Under the pieces are notes generated by a model. It was not told the origin of the DNA and did no database searches. It saw nothing but the letters and a program-made list of their open reading frames with translations. A stretch of 34,541 bases of DNA, taken from contig CANHAR010000003.1 of the NCBI GenBank assembly GCA_947458495.1, forward strand, positions 1 to 34,541, given 5' to 3'. A program made the position numbers and the translations under genes. The first letter of the stretch is position 1; every line of letters starts with the position of its first letter. Shown piece by piece: positions 8,749-18,280 of the stretch. This DNA is from Gammaproteobacteria bacterium (GTDB lineage: Bacteria; Pseudomonadota; Gammaproteobacteria; Pseudomonadales; Pseudohongiellaceae).

Positions 8749-8940
8749 ATGTACAGAATCGTCAATGTAATCGACTATCCTGCAGGAATGGAAGCTGCGA
8801 TTGCAGGCTACAAAGAAATATTTCTCACCACAGATCTTAACAACTTTTATGAAAAGTTCGGCTGGACACAAATGGACAATGGATACAGTCCGGATGGCCA
8901 GGTATCAAAAATATGTAGAATCGCGGTATCGCTGAAATGA
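8749..8940 (+). pseudogene. Internally deleted GNAT acetyltransferase remnant (63 aa)
   Basis: MYRIVNVIDYPAGMEAAIAGY (N-terminus) joined directly to IFLTTDLNNFYEKFGWTQMDNGYSPDGQVSKICRIAV (C-terminus); too short for a GNAT domain. Confidence 0.6.
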
Positions 8941-9002
8941 CATGAAGCTGATGTCATGCGTGGAGTTGTTCTACCCTTTATAAAAATATTTGGAGAAAAA
9001 AT

Positions 9003-9494
9003 GTGGTCGACATTCTGATGGTTGTGGCAGGGGTCACTTTGTATCTGATACTTGCACATTTTGTCAGCTACAAACTCGGAAAGAATCGAATTTTAAAGAG
9101 GCAGAAATGGGATCTGAATATCTGCTGCGGGAGAACCGACGGCGGGGGAGTGAATGCTGATATTTTCCAGCACGATCAACTACCGGGTTTTGTACAGGTC
9201 AGCAGTATCTATGACTTGCCCTTCAAAGACGCTGAGTTTGAAACAGTGTTGTGCTCACACACCATAGAGCATGTTGAGGATCCTGAGAGGTTCTATGCGG
9301 AATTACAGCGAGTGGGCAGGCGCGTCACTTTAGTGGTGCCGCCGCTATACGATGTCGCGGCCGTTCTTAGCATCATGGAGCACAAGTGGATCTTTCTGAC
9401 ATTCAAAAAAGAGCACCACAATTTGCCGGCATTTGTGAAATTGCCATTTGCTGATGTTATTCAGAGGCGATTTGGACAAAGGAATAATGCCTGA
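9003..9494 (+). CDS. SAM-dependent methyltransferase-like protein with N-terminal TM segment, possibly truncated
   Basis: GTG start after GGAGAAAAA; NICCGRTDGGGVNADI...LPFKDAEFETVLCSHTIEHVEDPERFYAELQRV. Confidence 0.65.
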   Translation: MVDILMVVAGVTLYLILAHFVSYKLGKNRILKRQKWDLNICCGRTDGGGVNADIFQHDQLPGFVQVSSIYDLPFKDAEFETVLCSHTIEHVEDPERFYAELQRVGRRVTLVVPPLYDVAAVLSIMEHKWIFLTFKKEHHNLPAFVKLPFADVIQRRFGQRNNA

Positions 9495-9563
9495 GTATTT
9501 TTTGCTGTGTTCGGTGGGGCATTGCTTTTGCTGAATAATCCGTCGCAAAAAATACTTGCATTA

Positions 9564-9600
9564 CATACTGTGCGCTGCATAGTATGTGCCGCACAGTATG
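9564..9600. promoter_or_regulatory. Inverted repeat, candidate PadR operator
   Basis: CATACTGTGCG-N15-CGCACAGTATG, perfect 11-bp arms, immediately upstream of padR-like ATG at 9610. Confidence 0.6.
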
Positions 9601-9609
9601 AGGCGGGAA

Positions 9610-9957
9610 ATGACAACATCTTCACTTGAAAAAATGCGGCTGGAGCTGCGACGCGGTGTATTAGTGCTGGCAGTGCTTGCATCGCTCAGGCAACCGCACT
9701 ACGGCTATTCACTGCGCAAGCAGCTGCTGGCGCGAGGCATTGATATTGATGAGGGTACGCTTTACCCGCTGATTCGGCGGCTGGCAGAGCAGGACTTACT
9801 GGACAGTGAATGGCAACAGGCCGAGGGTCGGGAGCGGCGTTATTACCAGTTATCCGACAAAGGGACAGAGCTGCTGATGCAGCTCACTGACGAATGGCAA
9901 GTTCTGAATGCCGCGCTGGGTCATATCCTTGGTGGCGTGGCAGAGGAGGCAACATGA
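9610..9957 (+). CDS. PadR family transcriptional regulator
   Basis: LRRGVLVLAVLASLRQPHYGYSLRKQLLARGIDIDEGTLYPLIRRLAEQDLLDSEWQQAEGRERRYYQLSDKG. Confidence 0.93.
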   Translation: MTTSSLEKMRLELRRGVLVLAVLASLRQPHYGYSLRKQLLARGIDIDEGTLYPLIRRLAEQDLLDSEWQQAEGRERRYYQLSDKGTELLMQLTDEWQVLNAALGHILGGVAEEAT

Positions 9958-10901
9958 TGGACCTGGTGGCGCGCTATGTTGCGGCCGTGCAGCGCGAATT
10001 GCCGGAGAGCAAACGTGAAGAAATTGGCCGTGAACTTAAAGCCAATATCATGGATCAGCTTGACGCACTGACAGACCAACAGGGTGCCTTAAGCGAAGCC
10101 GCTATTAGCGAAGTTCTCAAACGTATGGGCCATCCCGGTCGGGTGGCGAGGCAGTTTGTGCCGCCACAGCCATTGATCGCCATCCACTACATGCCGGTTT
10201 ATCAACACACTCTTTTCCTGGTGCTGGGCCTGTTGTTTCTCTTGCAGGTGGTGCAAACCGCGCTGGTCTGGATGTCCAGCAGCGACATGGGCATCATCGC
10301 TTACCTGTTCGCTGTGGCACGGGGTTTTATTGAGGATTCACTGTTCGGTTTTGCGGTCATCACGCTAATTTTCTATCTGATGTCGCGCCAGACGCATGAG
10401 CAAAATGATGACTCGGACGCCAACTGGCAGCCGCAGCAATTGCCAGATGCCAGCCACGGCTGGCAGGTGATTTCACGACAAGACATTTTCTCAGACCTGG
10501 CAACCTATCTGTTCTTGTTGGTTGTTATCTGGTATCCGGCAGTTATGACGGTCGAGCAAACTGACAGTGTGCGCATCGCACTGAGTGACCATGCCCACCA
10601 GTTTTTGCGATGGGTCAGTCCATTGCTAGTGCTGGGGATTGTTGCCAGTATGTGGCAGTTGCGCAGGCGTCTGTGGAGCCGACGCATGCTGCAGGGCAAT
10701 ATTGTTCTCAATCTGAGTTTTGTGATTGTGACCCTGATGCTGGCGGTCTTCACGCCACTGCTGATTCTTGATCAGGCTCAATCGCCAGGCGTGTATGACC
10801 TGGCTCTGCTTGAGCGCAGCGCGCAGGTCACTTTGATCATTATTGCCTTGTTCCCCCTGTGGGAGGCGGGCCGCGATCTGTTGAGACTGCGCCAGTTTTG
10901 A
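9954..10901 (+). CDS. PadR-partner membrane protein with N-terminal HAAS/DUF1700-like domain
   Basis: MMDLVARYVAAVQRELPESKREEIGRELKANIMDQLDAL...VLKRMGHPGRVARQF followed by several TM segments; ATGA overlap with padR-like stop. Confidence 0.8.
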   Translation: MMDLVARYVAAVQRELPESKREEIGRELKANIMDQLDALTDQQGALSEAAISEVLKRMGHPGRVARQFVPPQPLIAIHYMPVYQHTLFLVLGLLFLLQVVQTALVWMSSSDMGIIAYLFAVARGFIEDSLFGFAVITLIFYLMSRQTHEQNDDSDANWQPQQLPDASHGWQVISRQDIFSDLATYLFLLVVIWYPAVMTVEQTDSVRIALSDHAHQFLRWVSPLLVLGIVASMWQLRRRLWSRRMLQGNIVLNLSFVIVTLMLAVFTPLLILDQAQSPGVYDLALLERSAQVTLIIIALFPLWEAGRDLLRLRQF

Positions 10902-11119
10902 TGTGACAAGGGAATTTTTGTAAACAAACCAGGGTCAATTCAGGAGAGACACAAGCGACAAGAATTTGCGTTGACGACCGGCGGATTTACGGTCCGGGCT
11001 CGTCGCCATCGCCTGGCCACGATGAGTTTATTGGTGGAACTGTCGCAAAACTGTTAGTTTCGTTCAAATTGCCGGGCAACCGCTTTAACTCAAAAAAAAT
11101 ACTCAATAAAGAGGGAAAA

Positions 11120-12820
11120 ATGATGACAACACGCAGCAGCCCGCCTTGGGCGGAGTCTCTGGGACATATTTCATCGCAGATGCCGGCGGTGCCAGACGAG
11201 TCGATTCCGGGCATCGTGGAGCGCCATGTACACGAGGCACCCGATGCCCCTGTCATTTATTACCTCGGACTGCAGATGACCATTGGCCAGGTTGACGATT
11301 TGGCTAACCGCCTGGCCAATATGCTGCGCGGTCTGGGCGTGGAGCGCGGTGATGTGATCGGTTTGCACCTGCCCAACTGCCCGCAATACGTGATCGGATT
11401 GCTGGCAGCAGCCAAACTTGGTTGCCCGGCTTCGGGTGTCTCACCGCTGCTAAAAGCGGATGAAATTGTGTATCAGGTAGGCAATGCCAACATCCGCGTA
11501 TTGATTACCCTTGATCAGATGTTTGCAGCTTCTGCTGCCAGTCTTGACGGCCGCTTGCCGGATCTGAAGGCGGCGATTGTCACCGGGCCTATTGATTTTC
11601 TGCCGGGCTGGAAAAAAACCCTCGCAGCCTGGACTGGAAAAGTACCGCGCACCGTGTTGCCAACCCTGAAACACATCCGTGTGTGTGCGCTGTGGCCTGA
11701 CATACTAAAAGCAGACAATACCCGCGTATTTGAACCGTGCCGCATGGAAGATGTGTTTATGATCCAGTACACCGGCGGCACCACCGGCAACCCAAAAGGC
11801 GCGGAGTTGTCGCTGCGTAACGTTCTCAGTAGCGTGATTCAGAACGAAACCATGGTCGAGTACGAAATCGGCCGAGAGACCTTTGCCAGTGTGTTGCCGT
11901 GGTTCCATATCGCAGGTCTCAGTGCCCTGTTTATGGGGATTCGTAAGCGAGCCCTGATGATTGTGGTGCCCAACCCGCGTGACGTTAAAACCTACTGCAA
12001 GGCCATGATCAAACGACCGCCAACCGTGCTTGGCAATGTGCCCACGCTTTACCAGATGCTGCTGGATGAGCCGCTGTTTAAGCAGGTGGATTTCTCGCGC
12101 TTAAAAATTGCCGTCTCTGGTGCGGCGCCGGCGCCGGTGGAGTTGATTCGCCGTGTGGAGGAAATCATCGGCCAAGGCAAGTTCTGCGAAGCCTACGGTC
12201 TGACGGAGACCAGTCCTACACTCACCATCAATCCCCCTGGCAGAGCCAGGCCCGGCACCATCGGCGTACCGTTGCCCGGTACGGATATCCGCATTGTTGA
12301 TGCGGAAACGGGCACCAGAGAAATGCCCTTTGATGAACCGGGTGAACTGATTGCCAGTGGGCCCCAAGTGTTTCGCGGATATCTGGGGCTTCCCAATGAG
12401 ACCAATAAGGCCTTGCGCAGTTTTGACGGCCAAACCTACTTCTACACCGGCGACGTGGCGCGTATGGACAAAGATGGTTACATCACCATCTGTGACCGCG
12501 CCAAAGACATGCTGATTGTGGGCGGATATAAGGTGTTTTCAGTGGAAGTGGAAAACAAACTGAAGGAAGTACCGGAAATCGAGTTATCCGCTGTGATTGG
12601 TACACCGGATAAGGACAGGCCCGGAAACGATGTGGTCAATTTGTATGTGCAGCTTTCCAAAGTGGGTAAAGAGCTCGGCGACGATGCTGTACGCGAAAAA
12701 ATTCTGGCGTTTTGCCGCGACAAAATGGCGGCATTCAAAGTGCCAAAACATATCCACATCATTGCCCAGATACCCCTGACCCCCGTGGGCAAGGTGGACA
12801 AAAAAGCACTGCGTCAGTGA
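11120..12820 (+). CDS. AMP-dependent synthetase/ligase (fatty acyl-CoA ligase-like, ANL superfamily)
   Basis: YTGGTTGNPKGAELS, EAYGLTETSPTL, YFYTGDVARMDKDGY, GGYKVFSVEVE, PLTPVGKVDKKALR. Confidence 0.93.
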   Translation: MMTTRSSPPWAESLGHISSQMPAVPDESIPGIVERHVHEAPDAPVIYYLGLQMTIGQVDDLANRLANMLRGLGVERGDVIGLHLPNCPQYVIGLLAAAKLGCPASGVSPLLKADEIVYQVGNANIRVLITLDQMFAASAASLDGRLPDLKAAIVTGPIDFLPGWKKTLAAWTGKVPRTVLPTLKHIRVCALWPDILKADNTRVFEPCRMEDVFMIQYTGGTTGNPKGAELSLRNVLSSVIQNETMVEYEIGRETFASVLPWFHIAGLSALFMGIRKRALMIVVPNPRDVKTYCKAMIKRPPTVLGNVPTLYQMLLDEPLFKQVDFSRLKIAVSGAAPAPVELIRRVEEIIGQGKFCEAYGLTETSPTLTINPPGRARPGTIGVPLPGTDIRIVDAETGTREMPFDEPGELIASGPQVFRGYLGLPNETNKALRSFDGQTYFYTGDVARMDKDGYITICDRAKDMLIVGGYKVFSVEVENKLKEVPEIELSAVIGTPDKDRPGNDVVNLYVQLSKVGKELGDDAVREKILAFCRDKMAAFKVPKHIHIIAQIPLTPVGKVDKKALRQ

Positions 12821-12827
12821 GGCGAGT

Positions 12828-14396
12828 ATGGACAAGGACGTGTCGGGCAATGCACTAAAACGCGGGTGGTTTACGCGCTTTCTGGACTCTGTGGAATGGT
12901 TGGGTAACCTGCTACCGCATCCGGTCACGCTGTTTGCGGTGCTGGCGCTGCTGATGATCCTGCTGTCTGGATTATTCGGCGCGATGGGCGTCTCGGTGCC
13001 GGACCCGCGGCCGTCGGCCGCTGAAGGCGCAACCATTGAGGCGGTCAGTCTGTTGAATGGGGATGGCCTGCGCCGCATTCTTGAAAATCTGGTGCCCAAT
13101 TTTGTGAATTTTGCGCCGCTGGGCGTGGTGCTGGTTGCCATGCTTGGCGTCGGCATCGCAGAAAAATCCGGGCTGTTGTCGGCGGTTGTTCGTGGCATTG
13201 TGTTAACGGCCCCCAGACACGTTGTCACAGTGGCCATCGTGTTTGCCGGGGTCATTTCCAACACAGCCGGGGAAATGGGGTATGTGGTGCTGATACCGCT
13301 GTCAGGTGCGGTGTTTCTGGCACTGGGCCGGCATCCACTGGCAGGCATGGCAGCGGCGTTTGCCGGCGTGTCCGGTGGCTACAGCGCCAATCTACTGATA
13401 GGTACAATTGACCCCTTGCTGGCGGGTATCACCCAGGAAGCCGCCCGCCTGATTGACCCCTCCTATGAAGTGGATGCGACTGCCAATTGGTACTTTATGG
13501 CGGCGAGCACTTTTGTCATCACCATTGTCGGGGCGCTGGTCACCACCTACATTGTTGAACCCAAACTCGGCGCTTACGATGATTCACAGGCGGATCCGTC
13601 GGTGCTGGATAGCCGCACCATGGAAACCATCACACCGCTGGAACACAAAGCACTGCGGCGAGCCGGTCTGGCAGCGCTCGGGGTATTCGCGCTGATGGCA
13701 TTGCTGGCACTGCCGGAAGGTGCCCCTCTGCGAGATCCGGTCAGTGGTAATTCCGGTCCGTTTTTCCGCAGTATTGTTGCCTTTATTCTGGTGTTCTTTC
13801 TGGTGACGGGTGTCGCCTACGGGCGTGTTACCGGGTCGATGCGCAATGATCGTGATGTGATTGATGCCATGGCATCAGCGATATCCACGCTGGGTCTTTA
13901 CATCGTGCTGGTATTTTTTGCAGCGCAGTTTGTGGCGTTTTTTGGGTGGTCAAATCTTGGCATTATTACCGCGGTCACCGGTTCAGAATTCCTGATAGAG
14001 GCTCAGTTAACCGGCCCGATAGTGTTTCTGTTTTTTATTGCCATGTGTGCCATTGTGAACCTGATGATCGGATCGGCATCTGCGCAGTGGGCGGTGACCG
14101 CGCCGGTGTTTGTGCCCATGCTGATGTTGATCGGCTATTCGCCGGAGCTGATTCAGGCGGCATACCGCATTGGTGATTCCGTCACCAATATCATCACCCC
14201 GATGATGAGTTACTTCGGGCTGATTCTGGCGTGGGCCTCGCGCTATAACCGACAGATTGGTATAGGCACACTGATTGCCATCATGCTGCCTTATACAATT
14301 TTCTTTTTTATTTTCTGGGTTACGTTGTTCTACGTGTGGGTGTTTGCGTTGGGATTGCCGGTAGGGCCTGGTACGGGCACGTATTACCCCGGTTAA
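12828..14396 (+). CDS. AbgT family transporter
   Basis: LDSVEWLGNLLPHPVTLFAVLALLMILLSGLFG...VPNFVNFAPLGVVLVAMLGVGIAEKSGL...GSASAQWAVTAPVFVPMLMLIGYSPE. Confidence 0.92.
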   Translation: MDKDVSGNALKRGWFTRFLDSVEWLGNLLPHPVTLFAVLALLMILLSGLFGAMGVSVPDPRPSAAEGATIEAVSLLNGDGLRRILENLVPNFVNFAPLGVVLVAMLGVGIAEKSGLLSAVVRGIVLTAPRHVVTVAIVFAGVISNTAGEMGYVVLIPLSGAVFLALGRHPLAGMAAAFAGVSGGYSANLLIGTIDPLLAGITQEAARLIDPSYEVDATANWYFMAASTFVITIVGALVTTYIVEPKLGAYDDSQADPSVLDSRTMETITPLEHKALRRAGLAALGVFALMALLALPEGAPLRDPVSGNSGPFFRSIVAFILVFFLVTGVAYGRVTGSMRNDRDVIDAMASAISTLGLYIVLVFFAAQFVAFFGWSNLGIITAVTGSEFLIEAQLTGPIVFLFFIAMCAIVNLMIGSASAQWAVTAPVFVPMLMLIGYSPELIQAAYRIGDSVTNIITPMMSYFGLILAWASRYNRQIGIGTLIAIMLPYTIFFFIFWVTLFYVWVFALGLPVGPGTGTYYPG

Positions 14397-14437
14397 ACCG
14401 TGACCAACAACAATTCAAATAAAGGACATTCGTGACC

Positions 14438-14521
14438 ATGTCATCAAAAACACTGCCATTGTTTCTGCTAAATCGTGAGCGTCGGCTTGAAAAAATTGCC
14501 AACGCGGCAAGAGCGGGCTGA
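14438..14521 (+). CDS. Possible 27-aa small ORF (MSSKTLPLFLLNRERRLEKIANAARAG)
   Basis: ATG with AAAGGACA upstream in the abgT-methyltransferase gap; no homology basis. Confidence 0.2.
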   Translation: MSSKTLPLFLLNRERRLEKIANAARAG

Positions 14522-14545
14522 AAACAACTTCAGGGGCGGCGCAAA

Positions 14546-15298
14546 ATGGAAAACATGCAACTGGTGATCGACCTGCACATTGAAGGCGCGCGTCAGGGTC
14601 CAGGCAGCCGGCAGGCCACTGAAAGAGCCATTGATTTTGCAGTGTCAGATCGCTCAATACCGTTAGAAGTTGCGGATATCGGGTGCGGCACAGGAGCCTC
14701 GGCAATATTGTTGGCGCAACTGCTCAATGCCAATATAACGGCCGTTGATTTTCTCCCGCAGTTCCTCGATGTGCTCAGAACCAAAGCCGATCAGCTCGGT
14801 GTCAGCGACAGAATCACCACGCTCGCATGCTCCATGGAAAGTCTGCCCTTTACGGATGAGCAATTTGATGTCATCTGGTCAGAAGGTGCCATCTACAATA
14901 TGGGTTTTGAAAACGGCATTCAACAATGGAAGCGTTTGCTAAAAGCCGGGGGTGTGTTGGTGGTGTCAGAGATTACATGGACTACTGCGCAGCGGCCTTT
15001 GGAAATACAGGACTATTGGGACACGCACTATCCAGAAATCGGAACAGCATCATCAAAAATGAAGGTGCTGGAAGATCATGGTTACACGCCGTTGGCCTAT
15101 TTTGCTCTCGGAGAAGAATGCTGGCTGGAAAACTACTACCAGCCATTGCAAGAACGATTTCAGCAGTTTCTGGCGAGACATCATCACAGCAGCGAGGCTA
15201 CTAATCTGGTGGCAGCTGAGGAGCGGGAGATCAGCCTCTTTCAACAGTTCCGGCAGTACTTCAGTTACGGTGTTTATATTGCCCGCAAAAACTCTTGA
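14546..15298 (+). CDS. Class I SAM-dependent methyltransferase
   Basis: VADIGCGTGASAILLAQLLNANITAVDFLPQFLDVLRTKADQLGVSDRI...FDVIWSEGAIYNMGFENG. Confidence 0.9.
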   Translation: MENMQLVIDLHIEGARQGPGSRQATERAIDFAVSDRSIPLEVADIGCGTGASAILLAQLLNANITAVDFLPQFLDVLRTKADQLGVSDRITTLACSMESLPFTDEQFDVIWSEGAIYNMGFENGIQQWKRLLKAGGVLVVSEITWTTAQRPLEIQDYWDTHYPEIGTASSKMKVLEDHGYTPLAYFALGEECWLENYYQPLQERFQQFLARHHHSSEATNLVAAEEREISLFQQFRQYFSYGVYIARKNS

Positions 15299-15408
15299 TG
15301 ATTGGTTCATGCTGTAATTTATTGTCATACTGCTGTCATGAGTTTTTCCTTACTATCCGCAACGGTTTGCATTGTTTAAACCGGCTATTTCAAAGGTTGC
15401 AGATTGTC

Positions 15409-17172
15409 ATGAGTCAGCGTTACTGGGAATTTTCGCGGTTAACCGTTGTGTTCACGTTGTCACTGACCATCCTGGCGGGCTGCGTCCCCGCCACTAAAGA
15501 CGTGGATAGTCAGGCTGTTGCTCCCCATCTTGAGTGGCTGGCGTTTCGGGTGCGAAGTGACGCCAACGTATCATTAAATGCTGATACCGGCTGGGCCGCG
15601 CCAGAGAATTCAGCGGCGGATACTCAGTATGACCAACCGTTCCGCTTCAGGATTCAGGTCAGATCAACAGTGTCGCCCCCCGAAGGCCATTTGCTACGTC
15701 TGCAATACCGCCACAATGGTGAGACATGGCACCCACTTGGGTTTGCGAGGTTTCCGTATCCTGATTTTGCGACACCGGTTGTGTCTGTCATTGCTACCGA
15801 GGCTTACACACATGGTGAGGAAACCGAGCGGCTGCTGGGCGCGGCCGATCTGCCATGGGATGACGGTGCCGGCGTTAATGCGGTAGATTCGACACCGGTC
15901 TGGCGAACAACAAATGATGCGCTGGAATGGGAGTGGCCATTAGTAATCAGGCGTTTCTCCGATGGTCCAAGCTTTGCTGAAGACGGCGATATTGTTGAGT
16001 TGAGAGTGGTGGACGGGCAGGGACGTGCGCTGGCAGGACAGCAAAGCACCGAAATACGTCTGACCGCTGCGCCCGGACACTTGGGCGGTACGTTTATTGA
16101 AACGCCTAATCGTATTGGCCCGTATCAGTCTGCGGCGGGTCATTTGTATTTTTTTATGGAGCCAGCGGAAACCGACAACTGGTTTATGGCGGTGAAGTCC
16201 ACGGATGCCGGGCAATCATGGCGCGAAGTTGATGGCAACAAGCGCCCGTATACTGGTGACCTTGAGAGTGTCTCGTCGGCGCAAACAGGATCCGTGATTC
16301 ATTTGATTCATCAGGTCAGTCGCGAAGTGTTCTACCATGCTTTTCAAATGGATGATGCCGGATCCGCGCAAGGTCAGTGGCTTGTCACCGATGAGAGCAT
16401 CGCGACACCTGACGAGCCGCCAACGCAGTTTGCAGATCTGGTGGCCCGCAGCGATGGCAGTCTGGTGACGCTGTACGGCGGCGCTCAACGCCTGTTTATG
16501 CAGAGTCGCTCTGCACAAGGCGTTTGGGGTCAGCCGCAGGAGATTGACAGCGATGTGCCGCCCGGCTTGTCAGGGCCGGTGATGGCGATTGCTGCAGATG
16601 ACACCATCACCATGGCGTATACGGGGCGCGATGGTAGCGGATTTGTGCGTCATCTTCGTGCGGATGGTTCGTTGTCGGCACGGCAAGCGTTCTCTGCCAA
16701 TCTGGGTACAAGCGATGATCAGAACGGCGCTATTGTTCCCATGGTGGTGTTCGCGGAAACCGGGGAAACCGTGCTGATTTATCGCGAGCAGACGGGGTTT
16801 TTGTTTGAACGACGCTTTTCCAGTGATGGTCTGTTATCAGCGCCGGTGCAGGTCGCACAGAATACGGTCATTACCAATGCCGTAGACTCTGAGCAAGTGG
16901 GTGCAGATCTGATTTTGCATGATTCACGTTTGCATCTGCTGTTTATTGATGCACAGTCGCGCTCGATTTTTTATACGCGCTCAAGTGCAATGGGCAACTG
17001 GTCAGCGCCGCAAGCGGTGGTTGAGAATATTCAGGCAGCGTGGGTACGCGGTTCTGTGCACCGCGACGCAGCGGGCAACCCGGTGTACGGTTTTGTCTTT
17101 GATGCCGGTTCTATGGGCGGATCTGGCTTTAATCGTTATCAGGCGTTACCGCTGCAGCCCGTTGCACAGTAA
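15409..17172 (+). CDS. Lipoprotein with sialidase/BNR-like beta-propeller
   Basis: Start at 15409; lipobox LTILAGC; repeated propeller elements such as WFMAVKSTDAGQSWREVDG and IFYTRSSAMGNWSAPQAV. Confidence 0.65.
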   Translation: MSQRYWEFSRLTVVFTLSLTILAGCVPATKDVDSQAVAPHLEWLAFRVRSDANVSLNADTGWAAPENSAADTQYDQPFRFRIQVRSTVSPPEGHLLRLQYRHNGETWHPLGFARFPYPDFATPVVSVIATEAYTHGEETERLLGAADLPWDDGAGVNAVDSTPVWRTTNDALEWEWPLVIRRFSDGPSFAEDGDIVELRVVDGQGRALAGQQSTEIRLTAAPGHLGGTFIETPNRIGPYQSAAGHLYFFMEPAETDNWFMAVKSTDAGQSWREVDGNKRPYTGDLESVSSAQTGSVIHLIHQVSREVFYHAFQMDDAGSAQGQWLVTDESIATPDEPPTQFADLVARSDGSLVTLYGGAQRLFMQSRSAQGVWGQPQEIDSDVPPGLSGPVMAIAADDTITMAYTGRDGSGFVRHLRADGSLSARQAFSANLGTSDDQNGAIVPMVVFAETGETVLIYREQTGFLFERRFSSDGLLSAPVQVAQNTVITNAVDSEQVGADLILHDSRLHLLFIDAQSRSIFYTRSSAMGNWSAPQAVVENIQAAWVRGSVHRDAAGNPVYGFVFDAGSMGGSGFNRYQALPLQPVAQ

Positions 17173-17202
17173 AAAAGGCCACAATTTTGTGACCCTTTCT
17201 TT
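17171..17202. terminator. Bidirectional rho-independent-like terminator between convergent genes
   Basis: AAAAAAGGCCACAATTTTGTGACCCTTTCTTT: hairpin with one mismatch, A-tract one side and T-rich the other, between convergent CDSs. Confidence 0.6.
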
Positions 17203-17215
17203 CACTGCCATATCA

Positions 17216-17506
17216 TCAGCCTTCAAGAAGCGCTTTCAGATAGGCCACATGCCTGGTAAAAGCGCGCCGTCCATCGGCGGTTAGTGCCACACGCGTGCGA
17301 GGCTTTTTACCTAAGAAGTCTTTTGTGACTGCAATGTATCCGGCCTTTTCAAGCGCGGTCAGATGTGTTGCCATGTTGCCGTCACTTGCGCTGATCAGTG
17401 CCTTCAGCGTGCTGAACTCCATCAATTCAGCCGAGCTCAGAGCATTCAGGATCGATGTTATGCGCAGTCGGGTTGACTGGTGAATCACTTCATCCGGGCC
17501 TTCCAT
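17216..17506 (-). CDS. Winged-helix transcriptional regulator (ArsR/MarR-like), 96 aa
   Basis: MEGPDEVIHQSTRLRITSILNALSSAELMEFSTLKALISASDGNMATHLTALEKAGYIAVTKDFLGKKPRTRVALTADGRRAF. Confidence 0.88.
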   Translation of the reverse strand: MEGPDEVIHQSTRLRITSILNALSSAELMEFSTLKALISASDGNMATHLTALEKAGYIAVTKDFLGKKPRTRVALTADGRRAFTRHVAYLKALLEG

Positions 17507-18087
17507 TACACTCTCCTCAGCCACAGGCCGCCAGCAATCAGACTGCCGCCGCCAGCAACGCCCATCCACAGTGAATAGTAATGTTCGATGTTGAAAAAAC
17601 CAAACAGGATTGCCAGTGCGGTGATCGCGCCTATCCAGAACAGTCTCATCCCGATCCACACACCAACACCCATGTAAGTGCATGCCCAGAACAGAGAAAT
17701 CAATGCGTTGAACTGTCGGGCATCCAAAGGCCAGACGATGCTTACCATTGCCACAAAAAATGCCAGTACCACACCTTGTGAAACGCCCATGCGCATGGCG
17801 ACCTGCGCCGATTGGCCTGCTTGGTTGGTGTCACGTGCGCCTCGTCGTTTTGCTTGCACGCTGGCCAGCACGATTGTCAGTGTGGTGCCGGTGAGGATGC
17901 CAACAAGCCAGGCCATATCAGCAAGTGCCGGGGCAAACTGGGTCGTTGAGTTGGCTACCAGCCATACCATTCCCCACAATATTAAAAAGGGGGCGGCGTC
18001 ACCGTAGCCATGGAGTTTGTCAACGCGCGATCGTGCATCATTGATGTCTGACAGTGCCTGGGCAGCTTCGTCTCGGCTGATTTGCAT
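17506..18087 (-). CDS. Multi-TM membrane protein paired with the wHTH regulator
   Basis: MQISRDEAAQALSDINDARSRVDKLHGYGDAAPFLILWGMVWLVANST with several TM segments; stop overlaps the start of the downstream regulator. Confidence 0.75.
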   Translation of the reverse strand: MQISRDEAAQALSDINDARSRVDKLHGYGDAAPFLILWGMVWLVANSTTQFAPALADMAWLVGILTGTTLTIVLASVQAKRRGARDTNQAGQSAQVAMRMGVSQGVVLAFFVAMVSIVWPLDARQFNALISLFWACTYMGVGVWIGMRLFWIGAITALAILFGFFNIEHYYSLWMGVAGGGSLIAGGLWLRRV

Positions 18088-18161
18088 AAGATGTCTCCTG
18101 TGTGTTTGGGGTAGTTTGTGTTGAGATATTAACTTTTTGAATCTGTTGAAAGTCAATATGG

Positions 18162-18195
18162 AGAGTACTTTCTAACAAAGAGTACAATCTGTCAA
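18162..18195. repeat. Tandem 17-bp imperfect direct repeat, candidate operator
   Basis: AGAGTACTTTCTAACAA followed directly by AGAGTACAATCTGTCAA (13/17 identical), upstream of the minus-strand membrane/wHTH operon. Confidence 0.4.
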
Positions 18196-18280
18196 TAATT
18201 ATTTCTGCCTTTGACAAGCACTGATAAAGGAATAGACTGAACTCGCAGGTGCAGGTCTCTCACAACGGCAGGATGAGCTG

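Noticed and set aside
12584-13348. 254-aa minus-strand ORF
   Set aside because: Antisense to the acyl-CoA ligase and AbgT genes; low-complexity S/T/P-rich translation with no domain.
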